This document shows, piece after piece, positions 1-11,000 of a DNA stretch of 64,000 nt. The position numbers and the translations under genes were made by a program. Below the pieces are notes generated by a model that saw only the letters and a program-made list of their open reading frames with translations, was not told where the DNA came from and made no database searches. This stretch comes from Ampelocalamus luodianensis (taxonomy: Eukaryota > Streptophyta > Magnoliopsida > Poales > Poaceae), in assembly GCA_036346255.1 (NCBI GenBank), contig CM070633.1:10106001-10170000 (forward strand), read 5' to 3'. The first letter of the stretch is position 1. Every line of letters starts with the position of its first letter.

Positions 1-310
1 CTAGTCAAGGGGAGGTTGAGGCTCTTTTATTTGCATAAAGCCAACTTTGAAATATATTTAGTAGAAAATCCTGAGACTTAGCATTTTTACAAGCTGGTTT
101 CAGAAATGAGTTTTCATTTGTAAAGTACTAGTGGAGGTCCAACCTCCTATAACATTGAGTGGCTCCATCCACTCAATGCTCGGGCTATCCCGTATTTACC
201 ACTGGTCCCCGACCAGGCATTCTCAAAACCCTTGAGGTCCCATCCCATCCTTTCTTTCCATCACAAATAGTTTTATAAAAACAAAAGCTATATCCAGCAA
301 GTTCTCACCA

Positions 311-380
311 CTACTCTTGATCGTGAGCATGGCTATCTAGATAGTTTTCTTACTCTGCAGAGTTTGCACACTTTACCTAC
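311..380 (-). repeat. Conserved LTR palindrome block (copy in LTR 1-3925)
   Basis: Contains the perfect 12-bp palindromes ctatctagatag (333-344) and actctgcagagt (353-364), followed by a tttacctacaag box, the reverse complement of the gtgggtaaag box in LTRs A and B. Same order and spacing as the blocks at 53324-53394 and 58635-58706. Confidence 0.6.
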
Positions 381-2056
381 AAGAGGTAATCGCCTTGATA
401 TATACACACGCTTCCTTAGACATGTGAATCAAGAGAATATTACCACAAGGCCTTTACAATGCTCATTCCTCGACACAACCCCACCCGCTAAGGTTTCCAC
501 CACTGGTGCCAAGCACTTCCAGGAGGCCCCCTTTTGCGTCGTGTGGTTTCGAAGTGGCTTCTTTCCCCTTTACCCATGCCACATTCCCCTAATGGCGAAG
601 CCACGCCGAGGCGAGCAAGTTAGTTGGTCAGGTCGTATCCATTATAGACTTGTGGTTGCGCTGTTTTTACATAAGAGGTCATCACCAGATTCGGTCCTTG
701 ATTGACTTGGGCAGTACATCCACATACCAACCATCTCTCGTGCCCCCGACACCAACCACTCTTTTCAGCCGCCCAAGTCAAAAACAGTTTTCAAATTTTA
801 TTTGTTTTGGAAATTATCATTTACTCAACATACTAGCCAGGCTCCCAGCCTCACTGCCCAAACCATTTTTTCAAAGTTTTTAAGGATTATGGTTGGGCAA
901 CTTAATGCCCACATGACAATGTATCTAAGCAAGACTAAGCATGACACTTAGATACATACTTATCAGCTAGTATGTATTCCATTAAGTCTAGGGTGACAAA
1001 GGATAGTATCCAAGTTCAAGGGTTGGAAGTTTATACACAATTACAGTTAAGGCATTAACTATGAGCTAGACCAATTTAGCTTGATAAAACATAACAATGC
1101 AATTTCATAGTTTAAAGCAATATACTTTGCAAAAGGTGGGTGCAATATGGTTAAAGTGTTGACTCACCTTGGTCGAGGTTCTGATAAAGATCTATATCCA
1201 GGTATTCGGCCTTCTCAAAATCCTAGTAGTAATCTCGCTCAACATGCTGATAGTCATCCTTCTCGATGTTCTGGTAATCTCATCCTGGCTGGGGTTGTTG
1301 CTCCATCATATCTCCAGATGCTAATTACACATAACATGATTGAACTCCAGAACGACTGAAACAACCAAATAGAATCCAATGAATCCAAATATATTTAGCA
1401 ATAAAACACTTCGGATGAGAGCAACATATCTAAGGGCAATTCAACAAAACGACTACGGGAAGAAAGGCTCACAACTAGGAACTGGTTGTGAGGAAACTTA
1501 TGACTAGGAGAATGGTCGAAGAAGTTACAGTGGTCGTGGAGAGATTCCAGGAGGTCATGGCATGAGAATAGGTGATGGGAAAGTTAATGGGTGCATGGAG
1601 TACAGGTTGTGCGACCCTATGTGTAGGTGGCTTAAGGTGGGTACTTCTTGTTAAAGGAAGTGAAACACAATTAAAGATTGGGTTATTCAATCCCAACAGG
1701 GAGTACTTCAGATCAAACGGACAACTCTAACAGAGAGAGAATGTCTGTAGGAACATTCCTCAATGGTTACTTAGGTGGGAGGGATCACTTGGTTAGGTAA
1801 TACTCTCAGGTATGCTTTCAGGTTATAATGGTCTTCTTAGTCAGCCTTTACTGCTGGTACCGAGCACGTCTGTAACTTTACACATACGGCAAGGTCTTAG
1901 ACCAGAAGCCTTAGACCTATTGTGGTTGGACTCCGTGGTCGAACTGGTAGAGTCTTAGTGATCGAGGGCGTGTGGCAAAACTGTATGGGTGAGACATAGT
2001 GGTCGTAGGAGTTGTTGTGGTTGTAGCAACCACAGTGATCGTAGGAGGATACGCTT

Positions 2057-2460
2057 GGGAGGTCATGAGTGCTACGACCTGGGGAGGTCGTGGAGGTGTT
2101 ACGACCAAGGGGAGGTTGTGGAAGTACTATGTCTAGGGGAGGTCGTGGAAGTACTGTGACTAGGAGTGGTCGTGGAAGTACTGTGACCTAGGGAGGTCGT
2201 GGGAGTACTGTAACCAAGGGAGGTCTTGAAATTACTGTGATCAGGGAGGTCATGTGAGTGTTACGACGAGGGGGAGGTCACATGAGGCGCTATGACCTGG
2301 GGAGGTCGTGAGAGTGTTACGACCAAGAGGGTGGTCTGTACAAAATGGGAGGTCTACACCAAGAGGTGGTCTTTGTAAAATGAGAGGTTTGGACCAAGAG
2401 GGTGGTCTTGACCAACAAGGTGGTTTTTGTAAAAAGGGAGATCGTGGGAGCGTTAAGCCC
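2057..2460. repeat. Minisatellite, 24-28-bp unit, about 10 copies plus shortened units
   Basis: Imperfect tandem units begin with (g)gggaggtcgtg and end with a variant of actgtgaccta or gttacgaccaa. About ten full units of 24-28 bp run from 2057 to about 2330. They then decay into alternating shorter units of about 16-20 bp (gaggtggtctttgtaaaat, gggaggtctacaccaa) up to about 2460. The array lies inside the LTR at 1-3925. Confidence 0.8.
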
Positions 2461-4089
2461 TGTATGGTCGAATGAGAGAAATATTCAACTATACCGCAGC
2501 GGCCAAAAGAAACAAAGGTTCGACTTCATTGGCACATACGAATGAACCGGTGGAAGGGCCAGAGGGAGAGCCAGAGGAACATTTAGAGAAAGAACATGGT
2601 GGCTCGAACTAGGATGAGCATCTAGCCACTAAGAGCTTACCAGTACGGAACTAGGGAATGGGCTAGCCGGAGTTGAGTCGTCGACGGTGGACCTCGACAG
2701 CGAGAGGACTCCGCGCTACAGTGGTGGCTTGAGGAAGGGGAGTAGTCTTCAATCTTCAAGGTTGCTCTGTGGAAGCAGGCAGATGGTCCTTCTGGGACGT
2801 CTTGGAGTATCCAGGTTGGAAGGAAGAAAAGCAGTATCCTGTGAGTGAGGAGTAGAGTTAATTGAGGAGAAATGCTACTTGAGCATGGGTGTGAGCGAAT
2901 GCACACAATGTGGGAGTAGCCTCACCGATGGGTATCAATGGTGATGGTGGTGATGCGGCAGCGCTCGACCGAGGCAAGCGCTTGAGCCAAACTAGAGCTC
3001 AAGCCTACTAGGAGGAGGAGGTAAATGAGGCTAACACTGGAAATGGCAAGGAAAGCAATAAGAGTCTTGGAGCAACTATGTACATGCACCTTGGCACAAT
3101 CGACGAGGAGGAGTGGTTGGGGCTGTTGACGGTATGGGCAGCATAGGGCAGTTGAATGACAACTTGAGTGATGGCTATTAATGACTGCTTGACTGAAATT
3201 GGCTAGCACACTGAGAGAGGGAAAGAAAGGGGGATGCAGCTGCCACTGATCCTATGACCGAATGAGTTGTCCCGGCTGAACTAAGTTCGGTCAGGAGCTG
3301 GTCGAAAGTGTGAAATAGAGCAGGAGAGTAAAAGCACAACTGGTGCTCAACCTTATATTGCTCAGTGTATGTATAAACATACAATAGCACAGTGTGCATA
3401 CAATAGAACGAGAGAGAGAGGTGAGCGAGAGTGGCGGAGATTGACTGAGCTAACCGGGAGACGTTAGCGCTTGCAGATGTGCGCGCCTGTAGGGCCGGGT
3501 AGCATGAGGGGGTGCACTGTATGCGAGCATGCATGCACAAAGTTATATCCGTTAACAGGAAGGAACAATGGAGAAGGAGCGATGACACGACACTGGCTTG
3601 ACTGGGTAAATAGGGAAAAAGGAATGCACGGAAGCTGATCGAGTTAGACCAAAACCAGACTAGCCAGTACTAAGCCAAAGAGAAAGCAGGTAACAAGAAA
3701 AGGCTCGAAAGAATTTGGGAAGAAAACAGAATTTTAGGTTTGCTAAAATTGTGATATTCGTTTTAAGGAATTCCTATGCGAAAATAGATAAAACCACGAG
3801 AACAGAAAAGACAATACACTCAAGTAACTCTCAAAGATACAGACAAACGGTACGACAATAGATAACATACCAAAAAGTTTTAAACATTCTGTATTTTTGT
3901 ATTTAGGTATTTTTGAGCTGTTACATGGAGGCCGCCTACAGAGGCTCCATGAGGCCGCTGGGCTGCAAAACGCAGGCCCCGGGGGGCGGGGGACACGGCC
4001 GGTGCTCGCGTGCGGGGCGGCAAGCCGGCGACGCAGAGGCGGGGGTACGGGTCTAGTCTCAACAAGAACTACAGAACGTCGCTTCCATC

Positions 4090-4560
4090 ACCGCCATGAA
4101 GGCTCCTTTCCCACCTTCATCGCCGCCCGCTCTCTCCTCGAGGAGACCGAGAGTTGCAATGCCGTTCACCGGCTTGCTCTGGTATATGGCGCCCGAGATT
4201 TTGCTGGAGAAGCCTGGCTGTGATGAGCTCGTCGATATGTGGTCGCTCGGCTGCCTGATGGCGGTGCTGCTCACCAGCGAGGAGCCATTTCTGGGGAGGA
4301 CCCGACTGGCCAGGAAGGAGAGCGTGGCAGGTCTTCATGCCCCGTGCCCAGCTTGCTGACGAGGTGAAGCACAGGTGAGCCCGGTAACGGCGAGTGGGGA
4401 ACAGCAAACGGCTGCGCGAGCTATTCCCCGAGGAGCTGCTGTCCATGGACGGATTCGAGGTCCTCAGAGGGCTCCTCGGTACAATCCTACGCAGCGGCTG
4501 ACGGCGGCCGCCGCGCTCCGATTTCCGTTGTTCGCTGATAAGCGCTGGTGTTTCGGAGAA
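4090..4560 (+). pseudogene. CDK-like protein kinase C-lobe remnant
   Basis: The frame around 4096-4359 reads through kinase subdomains VIII and IX: a WYMAPEILLEKPG stretch (the APE at about 4189-4197), then DMWSLGC near 4233-4253 and a LLTSEEPFLG segment. After a frame change, 4405-4480 resembles a CDK C-lobe (RLRELFPEELL, then GFEVLRGLL). After another, 4480-4549 reads YNPTQRLTAAAALRFPLF, the end of the kinase domain. The N-lobe and catalytic loop (HRDL, DFG) are not found, although a glycine-rich stretch near 3975-3995 may be a trace of the N-lobe. At least two frameshifts and missing subdomains make this a pseudogene fragment. It resembles plant CDK-like kinases, possibly the CDKF-like set expanded in rice; that assignment is inference. 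It starts right after the LTR at 1-3925. Confidence 0.65.
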
Positions 4561-5020
4561 TGGCGCCCTGTTCATGGAGGAGTGATCCCTAGTTTTGGCG
4601 CTCATCGGTGCACTGGCAAGTTTTTTCGATGGTGCACTTTTTTAGTAGACGTCTACAGCTACGTAACTGGGAGTCAAATTCCCCACCATCTGTAGTGGTG
4701 TACTCTTCTTTTAACTACGATATGCAACATACATGAGTACTACAAAAATGATGTCATTATTATACAGATAATCAATGTATGGACAACACAGATACTGTCC
4801 TTTCACAACCCCATCCTAAATTCCTATTTGTACCAAAAAGGGGAAAAACAATGGACTAATAAGTAATATAACATACTACGTTTTGCTTTTCACGGTAATG
4901 AACATGAATCACTTTGAAGTTTGAATAAATGCATACATGTACAACAATAAATAAATAAATAAATACATGCATGCATACATACAGATACAGACGAGAGGGA
5001 GGGAGCCAGTAATAATGGTA
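4561..5020. other. Intergenic / 3' flank of the SULTR4 gene
   Basis: AT-rich, no coding signal. It should include the 3' UTR of the minus-strand transporter, whose stop codon is at 5021-5023. An (aata)n tract followed by (atgc/atac)n lies at 4945-4983. No clear minus-strand AATAAA was found. Confidence 0.5.
4945..4983. repeat. Simple repeat (aata)n then (catg/cata)n
   Basis: About five aata units followed by alternating catgcatg and catacata steps, within the presumed 3' UTR of the sulfate transporter. Confidence 0.8.
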
Positions 5021-8000
5021 TTACACAAGGTTTTGGCGCAGCAGCGGCTGCACTTCGCCACCGGCGCTCCCATTACCGTCCTGTGCTTTCCAGATGTTCT
5101 TAAGGAAACTATACCGCTGCTGCGGCTGCGCCTTGGTAGTGGGAATGGAGTCGGCCTGGTCCCCCGACACCTGCGGCGACAGCCTCATGGAACTTGATGC
5201 TGAGCTCTGCACGTGCTGGAGGCATACTTGCACGGCGTCATGCACTCGCACAAAACACCACCCTGCACCGATCATGTCGATGATGCCCGATCTTGACAGC
5301 AGCAGGTGCACCTGCTGGTTTGGGTTCGCTATCGCAATCTGCAATCAATCAAAAAGCCTCCCATGGTTTGAAATGCTACTTCTGCAAATATTTTTTTTTA
5401 CTAATTTTCACAGAGTATTTTTTTTTGAAAGCCACTAATTTTCAGAGAGTAATGATTAGAAGTCGTCCCCAGGAAAAGAACCTGGATATGGCGTGCTTTG
5501 TATTCTTGGTGCAAGTCCTTGAGAGCTTGAACAGCACTCGAGTCAATGTATGTAACAGCTGCATGTCCAAATTTGTCATCTCAATCAGTTATCTAGCTAG
5601 TCTGATTGATTCCCATAAGTTTCTTTTCAAATAAAAGGAAAACAATTTGTTGCAGACAACAGCATTTTAGTTAATATGAGCAGTGGGGTTTCATAATTTT
5701 TGTAGGGACTATATCTTCCAGGAACCCCCACAAATTATTTCATGATTTTGGAAGCTTATTCCTATTTTTAAGCCCTTGGTCAAAGCGGAGAAAACATTTA
5801 AATTCTCGGTCAAACTCGGACCGAACCAGACTCATGTTCCTTGGGCTTGAGTCCGACTCGGCGGCCGACTCGGCCGACCGCCTAACCGCGCGTGACATGC
5901 GACCATCGGATCATAGATCGACGGTCAGATCTCACCGTTGGCGGTTCAAATCATCGCGAATTGATCTCGCCCACCCGATCCTAATCTAATGGACCACGCC
6001 GACCACGTAGTGAGGACTCACCTCGGCGCCTTGAGTCGCTGTCACCATGGCCGCTGTCCGACCTTTCTTCTTCCTCCGCAGAGCTCGCGAGACTTCCTCG
6101 CCACGCGGTCGTTTCGTTCGAACCCCGTCACCTCACCGCGCCCGTTGGCTCGTCTCCGAGCTCCCTCGCACACCGCACCCGCTCCATCGCTCTCGGGTCA
6201 TATTACCCCTTCCATGCCCTTTCTCCCTCACTTCTCCTCGGTTGTGAGAGGAGGAAGCCGGCTGAGCTCGTCCCAGGTAAGCTCCAACCGCATGGTTCCT
6301 CCCTTCTTCTTGTTCGATTCCGTTTCCATTTTGGCTTATGCGAACTTTTGATTTCCTTTGTAGCTCTGTCCATCATCGTGCTCCTCGGAGCTCTAGAGCG
6401 CACCGAAGGCCTCTGTGTCAACCCTGCCCTCGGAAGGTATTATCCCCAACCAAACGCGTCATATCGCATGCCTTGGGTTTCGATCTTTTCCCTAACTTTA
6501 TTTTGGCAATGCACGCAGTGTGCGTGTATTCGAAGATTGTTCCATTTTCTACCGAAGATCAAACCTTTCATCTCCACCTCTTCCAGTAAGCTCCTCTTGA
6601 TTCCTTGCTCCTAGAGTATCCTCTGTGGATCTTTGAGCTATACCTATCTCTCATTTACCTCCTTTTGGCTTGTGCTTTCTCTCCACGTGAAGCCCTTTGC
6701 GCACTTGTCTTCTCCGCGCCGACATTGCTCCGACCTCTCGACCTTCTCGACCTCGCTCGGCGCTCGGTAGACCCTCGTAGCCCTTAGTACCTCGAGCACC
6801 CGGCGGGTTTGCGCTGCGGAGCTCTCTTGTGTCTTGCACACGTTTGCGTATTATCGCCGCCGCTCAACTCGGCTAGCGCGGTGTGCCGCTAGCCGCCGAG
6901 ACCACTTCCATTGGGAGCGCGGCACTATTGTGCACCTAAGCATACTCTTGGTTCACGCCGCGTGGCGGAATCGACGCAAGCGCGGTGAAAGCGCGGGACG
7001 AAATTCCGTTGTCGTGCGCCACTGGCTATCAGAGCACGTCATTAGCGTTAATCGTAATCATTAGCATTTAATTGATATCAGTGAATGGTTAAGTCCATCG
7101 GCGTGTGGACCCAAGGCTTTAAACACGTGTTAAGAAACTAAATAAATTGAGTCGATCCGGACCGCCGATCACGAAAGGGCGGTTTGGATTTGTGAGACAT
7201 TGGACCATCCTAATGCACCTCGACCGTGGACCGTTGGATCTTGATCCAACGGCCGCAACCCTAGCTCTAGGATGCACATGTGCCTCGTACACGGGACGAC
7301 GAAGCGGGCTCACGGTCGATGGACCGTGGTTAGGTGAGCCTCGGTGAGAAAAGTAGCAAATGGTTTATAAAATACGAAAATCAATTACTTGCATCAAATA
7401 TATGTATAACTTCTAAAATGCATAACTAATTGAGTTTAACTCCAAATCACATGAAACCACTTGAAATTTTCACTTTTAGTAAACTTTATATTAAAATTAG
7501 TTTCAAACTTGTCTCTGTAGTGAGAGCTTTATTTGGAGATTAATCCATTAAAACCATTATTTGTACAATGGAAAAGGGTTGATAACTCCAAAAATGTATA
7601 AGTAATTATTGGAAACTCAAAACAGTGAGACCATTTTGATAATTTTCATTTTCAATGAACTTAATTCTAAAAATGGTCTCCATCCTACCTCATCATCAGA
7701 AACTATATTTGGGAGAATATAATCTTTAACTCTATTATTGTTATACTATAAAAGGTGATAACTTTGAAAACCAATAACTAAATCATAAGAACTCCAAATG
7801 GGACAAACTCAACTATTCGAACTTGTATGAATATTACCTATTTACCTATGTAATCCTTTACCCCATCAGCATTCTACAAATTTTGGCCAAATAATTAAAT
7901 TACACAACTTAGGGTTAATGAAACACGAAATTCAAAATAGCATAACTTCCAATTCATAACTCCAAATGGAATAATTCTTTTACCTAAATCCATCTAAAAT

Positions 8001-11000
8001 CATGACCTAACTCATAGAAAAATCATGCATTTTTGAGCATTTTGGTTTTGAGTTGTTTTCTCGGTATTTATTTGATGTTATAATTATATAGATCCAGAGC
8101 ATATTGATATCGACACTTACGCTCACGAGAGTGAGCAACTTTGTACCCAAGAAGGCAAGCATCATTTGAACTTTCTTTGCATCATATTTAATCCCGCTTT
8201 GGTTAAGTTAGCGCAATGATAATTGCTTGCATGCTATTTTGATAATGTCGCTATTTTTGTGATGTATAGTTAGACACATCCTATTATCTTGTCATTATGG
8301 CTATCCATGAATTATTCCCATACTGAAATGCTTAAGATAGGATGTATGAGATTATATTATTCGGGTTTGCTTAGACATGCAAGTCTAGAACTGGTAGTTG
8401 ATTGTCGGGAATAACCCGACAATTATGGGATAAACAAAACCCTCATTATATACTTTTTGTTTCAGATCTTCGTATCTGTTTTAAATGAGCTTTTGGTCTG
8501 AACAAGTGTTGGTTAGTGATGGTGCTTTGTGCACGAGATTTGGGTATGTGGTTGACTTGTCTGGACAATTAAGGACCGAACTTTGGGTACCTGCTATTCA
8601 AGCAACACTCGTGCTATCACACGCGGTATATGGGTGCCGTATGGTTAAGTAGGGGGGAGGGTTTTGTTGTGTGTGTGCATCTTATAAACATCGCAATAGA
8701 AAAGAAAAGGCTTACGGGACATCTCGAGGATCACAAAGTACACCCTTCCAACATCAGGTCCCCGGTTTGAATTTGGGAGATTGAGCTCATACTGGCGCAA
8801 CCTGATAAAGGATTATGATTACCATAAGAACTTTCATCAGGGTAACAAGAACCTTAATAACACAAAATGCTCAAACAGATCAAGAGATTCACCTGTCTTT
8901 TATGTAGGATATGTTGGCAAAATAGATTGGTGCATCAATTCGGACAACAACTATCCCGTTGTATGTATAAGCCTCAGGATACTGTAAAGTATTCCTGTAC
9001 ACAGTGGTGCCAGGTAATCGGCCCAAAACCGCTGTAGAACGACCATAAAAACTTGTTAAAGCAACATCAGTTCAGACCCTCGGACTGAACAGTTAAAAAA
9101 CTTTACATATTGACTCTTGGGAAACAATGGAGAAGACCAACCGAACCCTCCAATGAAAAAACTTAAACACATTGACAGTTCGAGAAATGATGCTGTACTA
9201 TCTAGCAGATTGCTAGCGGTTCTCATTTTGACTAGTACATGCACTCACCTATATGTGGATTTGCTGACTCATGGATTACAAAGGCCAATGACACTCCAAC
9301 CTACAAAGGAAGATGTCAACGTGAAATGAAAGCTTCTTCTGTCATACCAAGTTTGACAATCTTATTGACACTTCAGCTGAAGATATATATACTTACCCCA
9401 ACAAGGACACCAATCTCAATGCCAAAAAGTAATGTTGTAATAAACGTGATTGCCCATAGAAAGAAATCTTTCTTATCAATACCCCACAAGAAGATGGCCT
9501 CCTCATAATCTACCTAAATATAATGCCAATATCCATGAGAAATCATTTGCGAAATAGTTTAAATCATGATATGTTAGAGCAGAAATGTACTTCAGTGCCA
9601 GCAAAAATAAACCTTTATAACTACAAATCAAACTGAGATGGCATGTTAGAGCAGAAATGTAAAGCTACGAGAACCAAGCCTTGTTTGGGTGGCTAGTGGA
9701 GATGGTTGTACCCCCAGTCCACCAGGGTTCAAACCCCAGGTTTGGCCCTGTGTGTCTCATTTAGGAGGATTTTCGTTAAGTGGGAGGCGACGTGCTCGTC
9801 GCAAGCGATGCGCTAGTGGTGACTTCGTCATTTCTTCTTCAAGCTCCGCTCATCCAGTCTTCCGTAGGCGTCGCGTGTGTGAGTGCGTGCGTGTGGTGGT
9901 GTGCGTGTGTGTGGGCGTCTATGTGTTGTACCGGGTGATTCACAAAAAAGAAAAAGAAATGTAAAGCTACAACAGGGAAAAAAAGTTATATCTTTATTTC
10001 TTGTGAAAAGGTACTACAGTGCCAGCAAGCATCATGATTACGTGAGGACCTGTTTCAAACTTTCAATCAAGGTATGTTTCAAACTTTCAATCAAGGTATC
10101 TAACTATCTATAAATATGAGCATTAAGATGCCCTTACCAGGCCAGTGACAGCAGAAATCACAATTGCAGCCAATGCACACTGAGGGGGAAAAATGAGATC
10201 ACATTAGCATATATGCGCAAGTAACCATAGAACGCTTAAGATGAATGTACTGGCAATGCTTGTTAACGACAAGTATATGATGCTTCAGATTTATATACAT
10301 ATATTCTTTGACATTTTTAGGGTATATACTTACTACAACAAACAATTCATTTTTTTATAAAGAAAAAGTTGGACCTTAAAAATTGAGTTCTACATATAGA
10401 TATAGTACATAAAGTTGTACATTTTAAGAAACTTTTGCATTTCATTTGACTTTTTAGGAGCACATTCACCTTAAATATAATAAAATTACATGTTATTTAT
10501 TACCTCTTATACGTATATGAATATTATTATAGTAAATCAGCAAATGTGTAACTCAAACTTAAAACTTAAATTGTGCAATAATATACACTACAAATACAAT
10601 AAGGGCTTGTTTGGAACAAAGGAATTTTGCCAAAATTTAACAAGGAACAGTTCAATTCCTACAGGAATCTGGGGAAAAAATATTCTTGGGTTCCAAATGG
10701 GGCCTACAAGTTGTACTTAGCAAGCCCCTTAAGATATAGTGATATTGTGGACCAGATTTGGTCTATACTGTTGACAGCGTTAATAAAAAGTAAAAGGCAA
10801 ACAGAAAAACAATATGCAATAAAAGGTTCCAAGATGGAAACCTCCAACATGGAAACCAACAATTACTTAATGAAATGCCACCAAAACAACAACACATGGT
10901 AAATATTACCTGAGGTATATCAGTAAATAATGGTGTCATAAACAAGAGAGCACTACCAATTATTGTGCCCATTATAATTCCAGATAATCCAGTTTTTGCC

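Larger units (their letters stand above)
1..3925 (-). mobile_element. LTR of a gypsy-type retrotransposon (minus orientation, 3' part outside window)
   Basis: On the minus strand this stretch begins TGTAACAGCTC at 3925, the usual TG start of an LTR and close to the TGTAACAGCCC start of element X. A TATA-like AATATAAGG lies near 3350 and a TG-rich minisatellite follows at 2057-2460. The palindrome block at 311-380 is shared with the 3' halves of the other LTRs here. In those LTRs 650-880 nt follow the block before the LTR end; only about 310 nt remain here, so the LTR probably runs past the window start. No coding sequence is seen; the short ORFs show no domain. A TSD cannot be checked because the far end is missing. 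Confidence 0.7.
5559..8715 (-). other. SULTR4 intron 15 (3.16 kb)
   Basis: The donor is at the exon 15 end (CCC then GTAAGC at 8716/8715) and the acceptor is GCAG before 5558. Splitting a Pro codon between the exons restores the STAS frame. Almost the whole intron is an antisense LTR-like insertion (about 5700-8690). Confidence 0.85.

Noticed and set aside
2057..2460. Regularly spaced repeats that could suggest a CRISPR-like array
   Set aside because: Units are contiguous and diverged with no unique spacers, and the DNA is eukaryotic; a minisatellite.
3178..3588. 136-residue minus-strand ORF
   Set aside because: No domain or family resemblance; lies inside the LTR leader of the 1-3925 LTR.
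7080..7350. Small ORFs on both strands around the 7231 palindrome
   Set aside because: Inside the intron-15 LTR fragment; the translations mirror the inverted repeats.
9669..9730. tRNA gene suggested by A- and B-box motifs
   Set aside because: No cloverleaf can be drawn; the boxes belong to the 5' part of the SINE.
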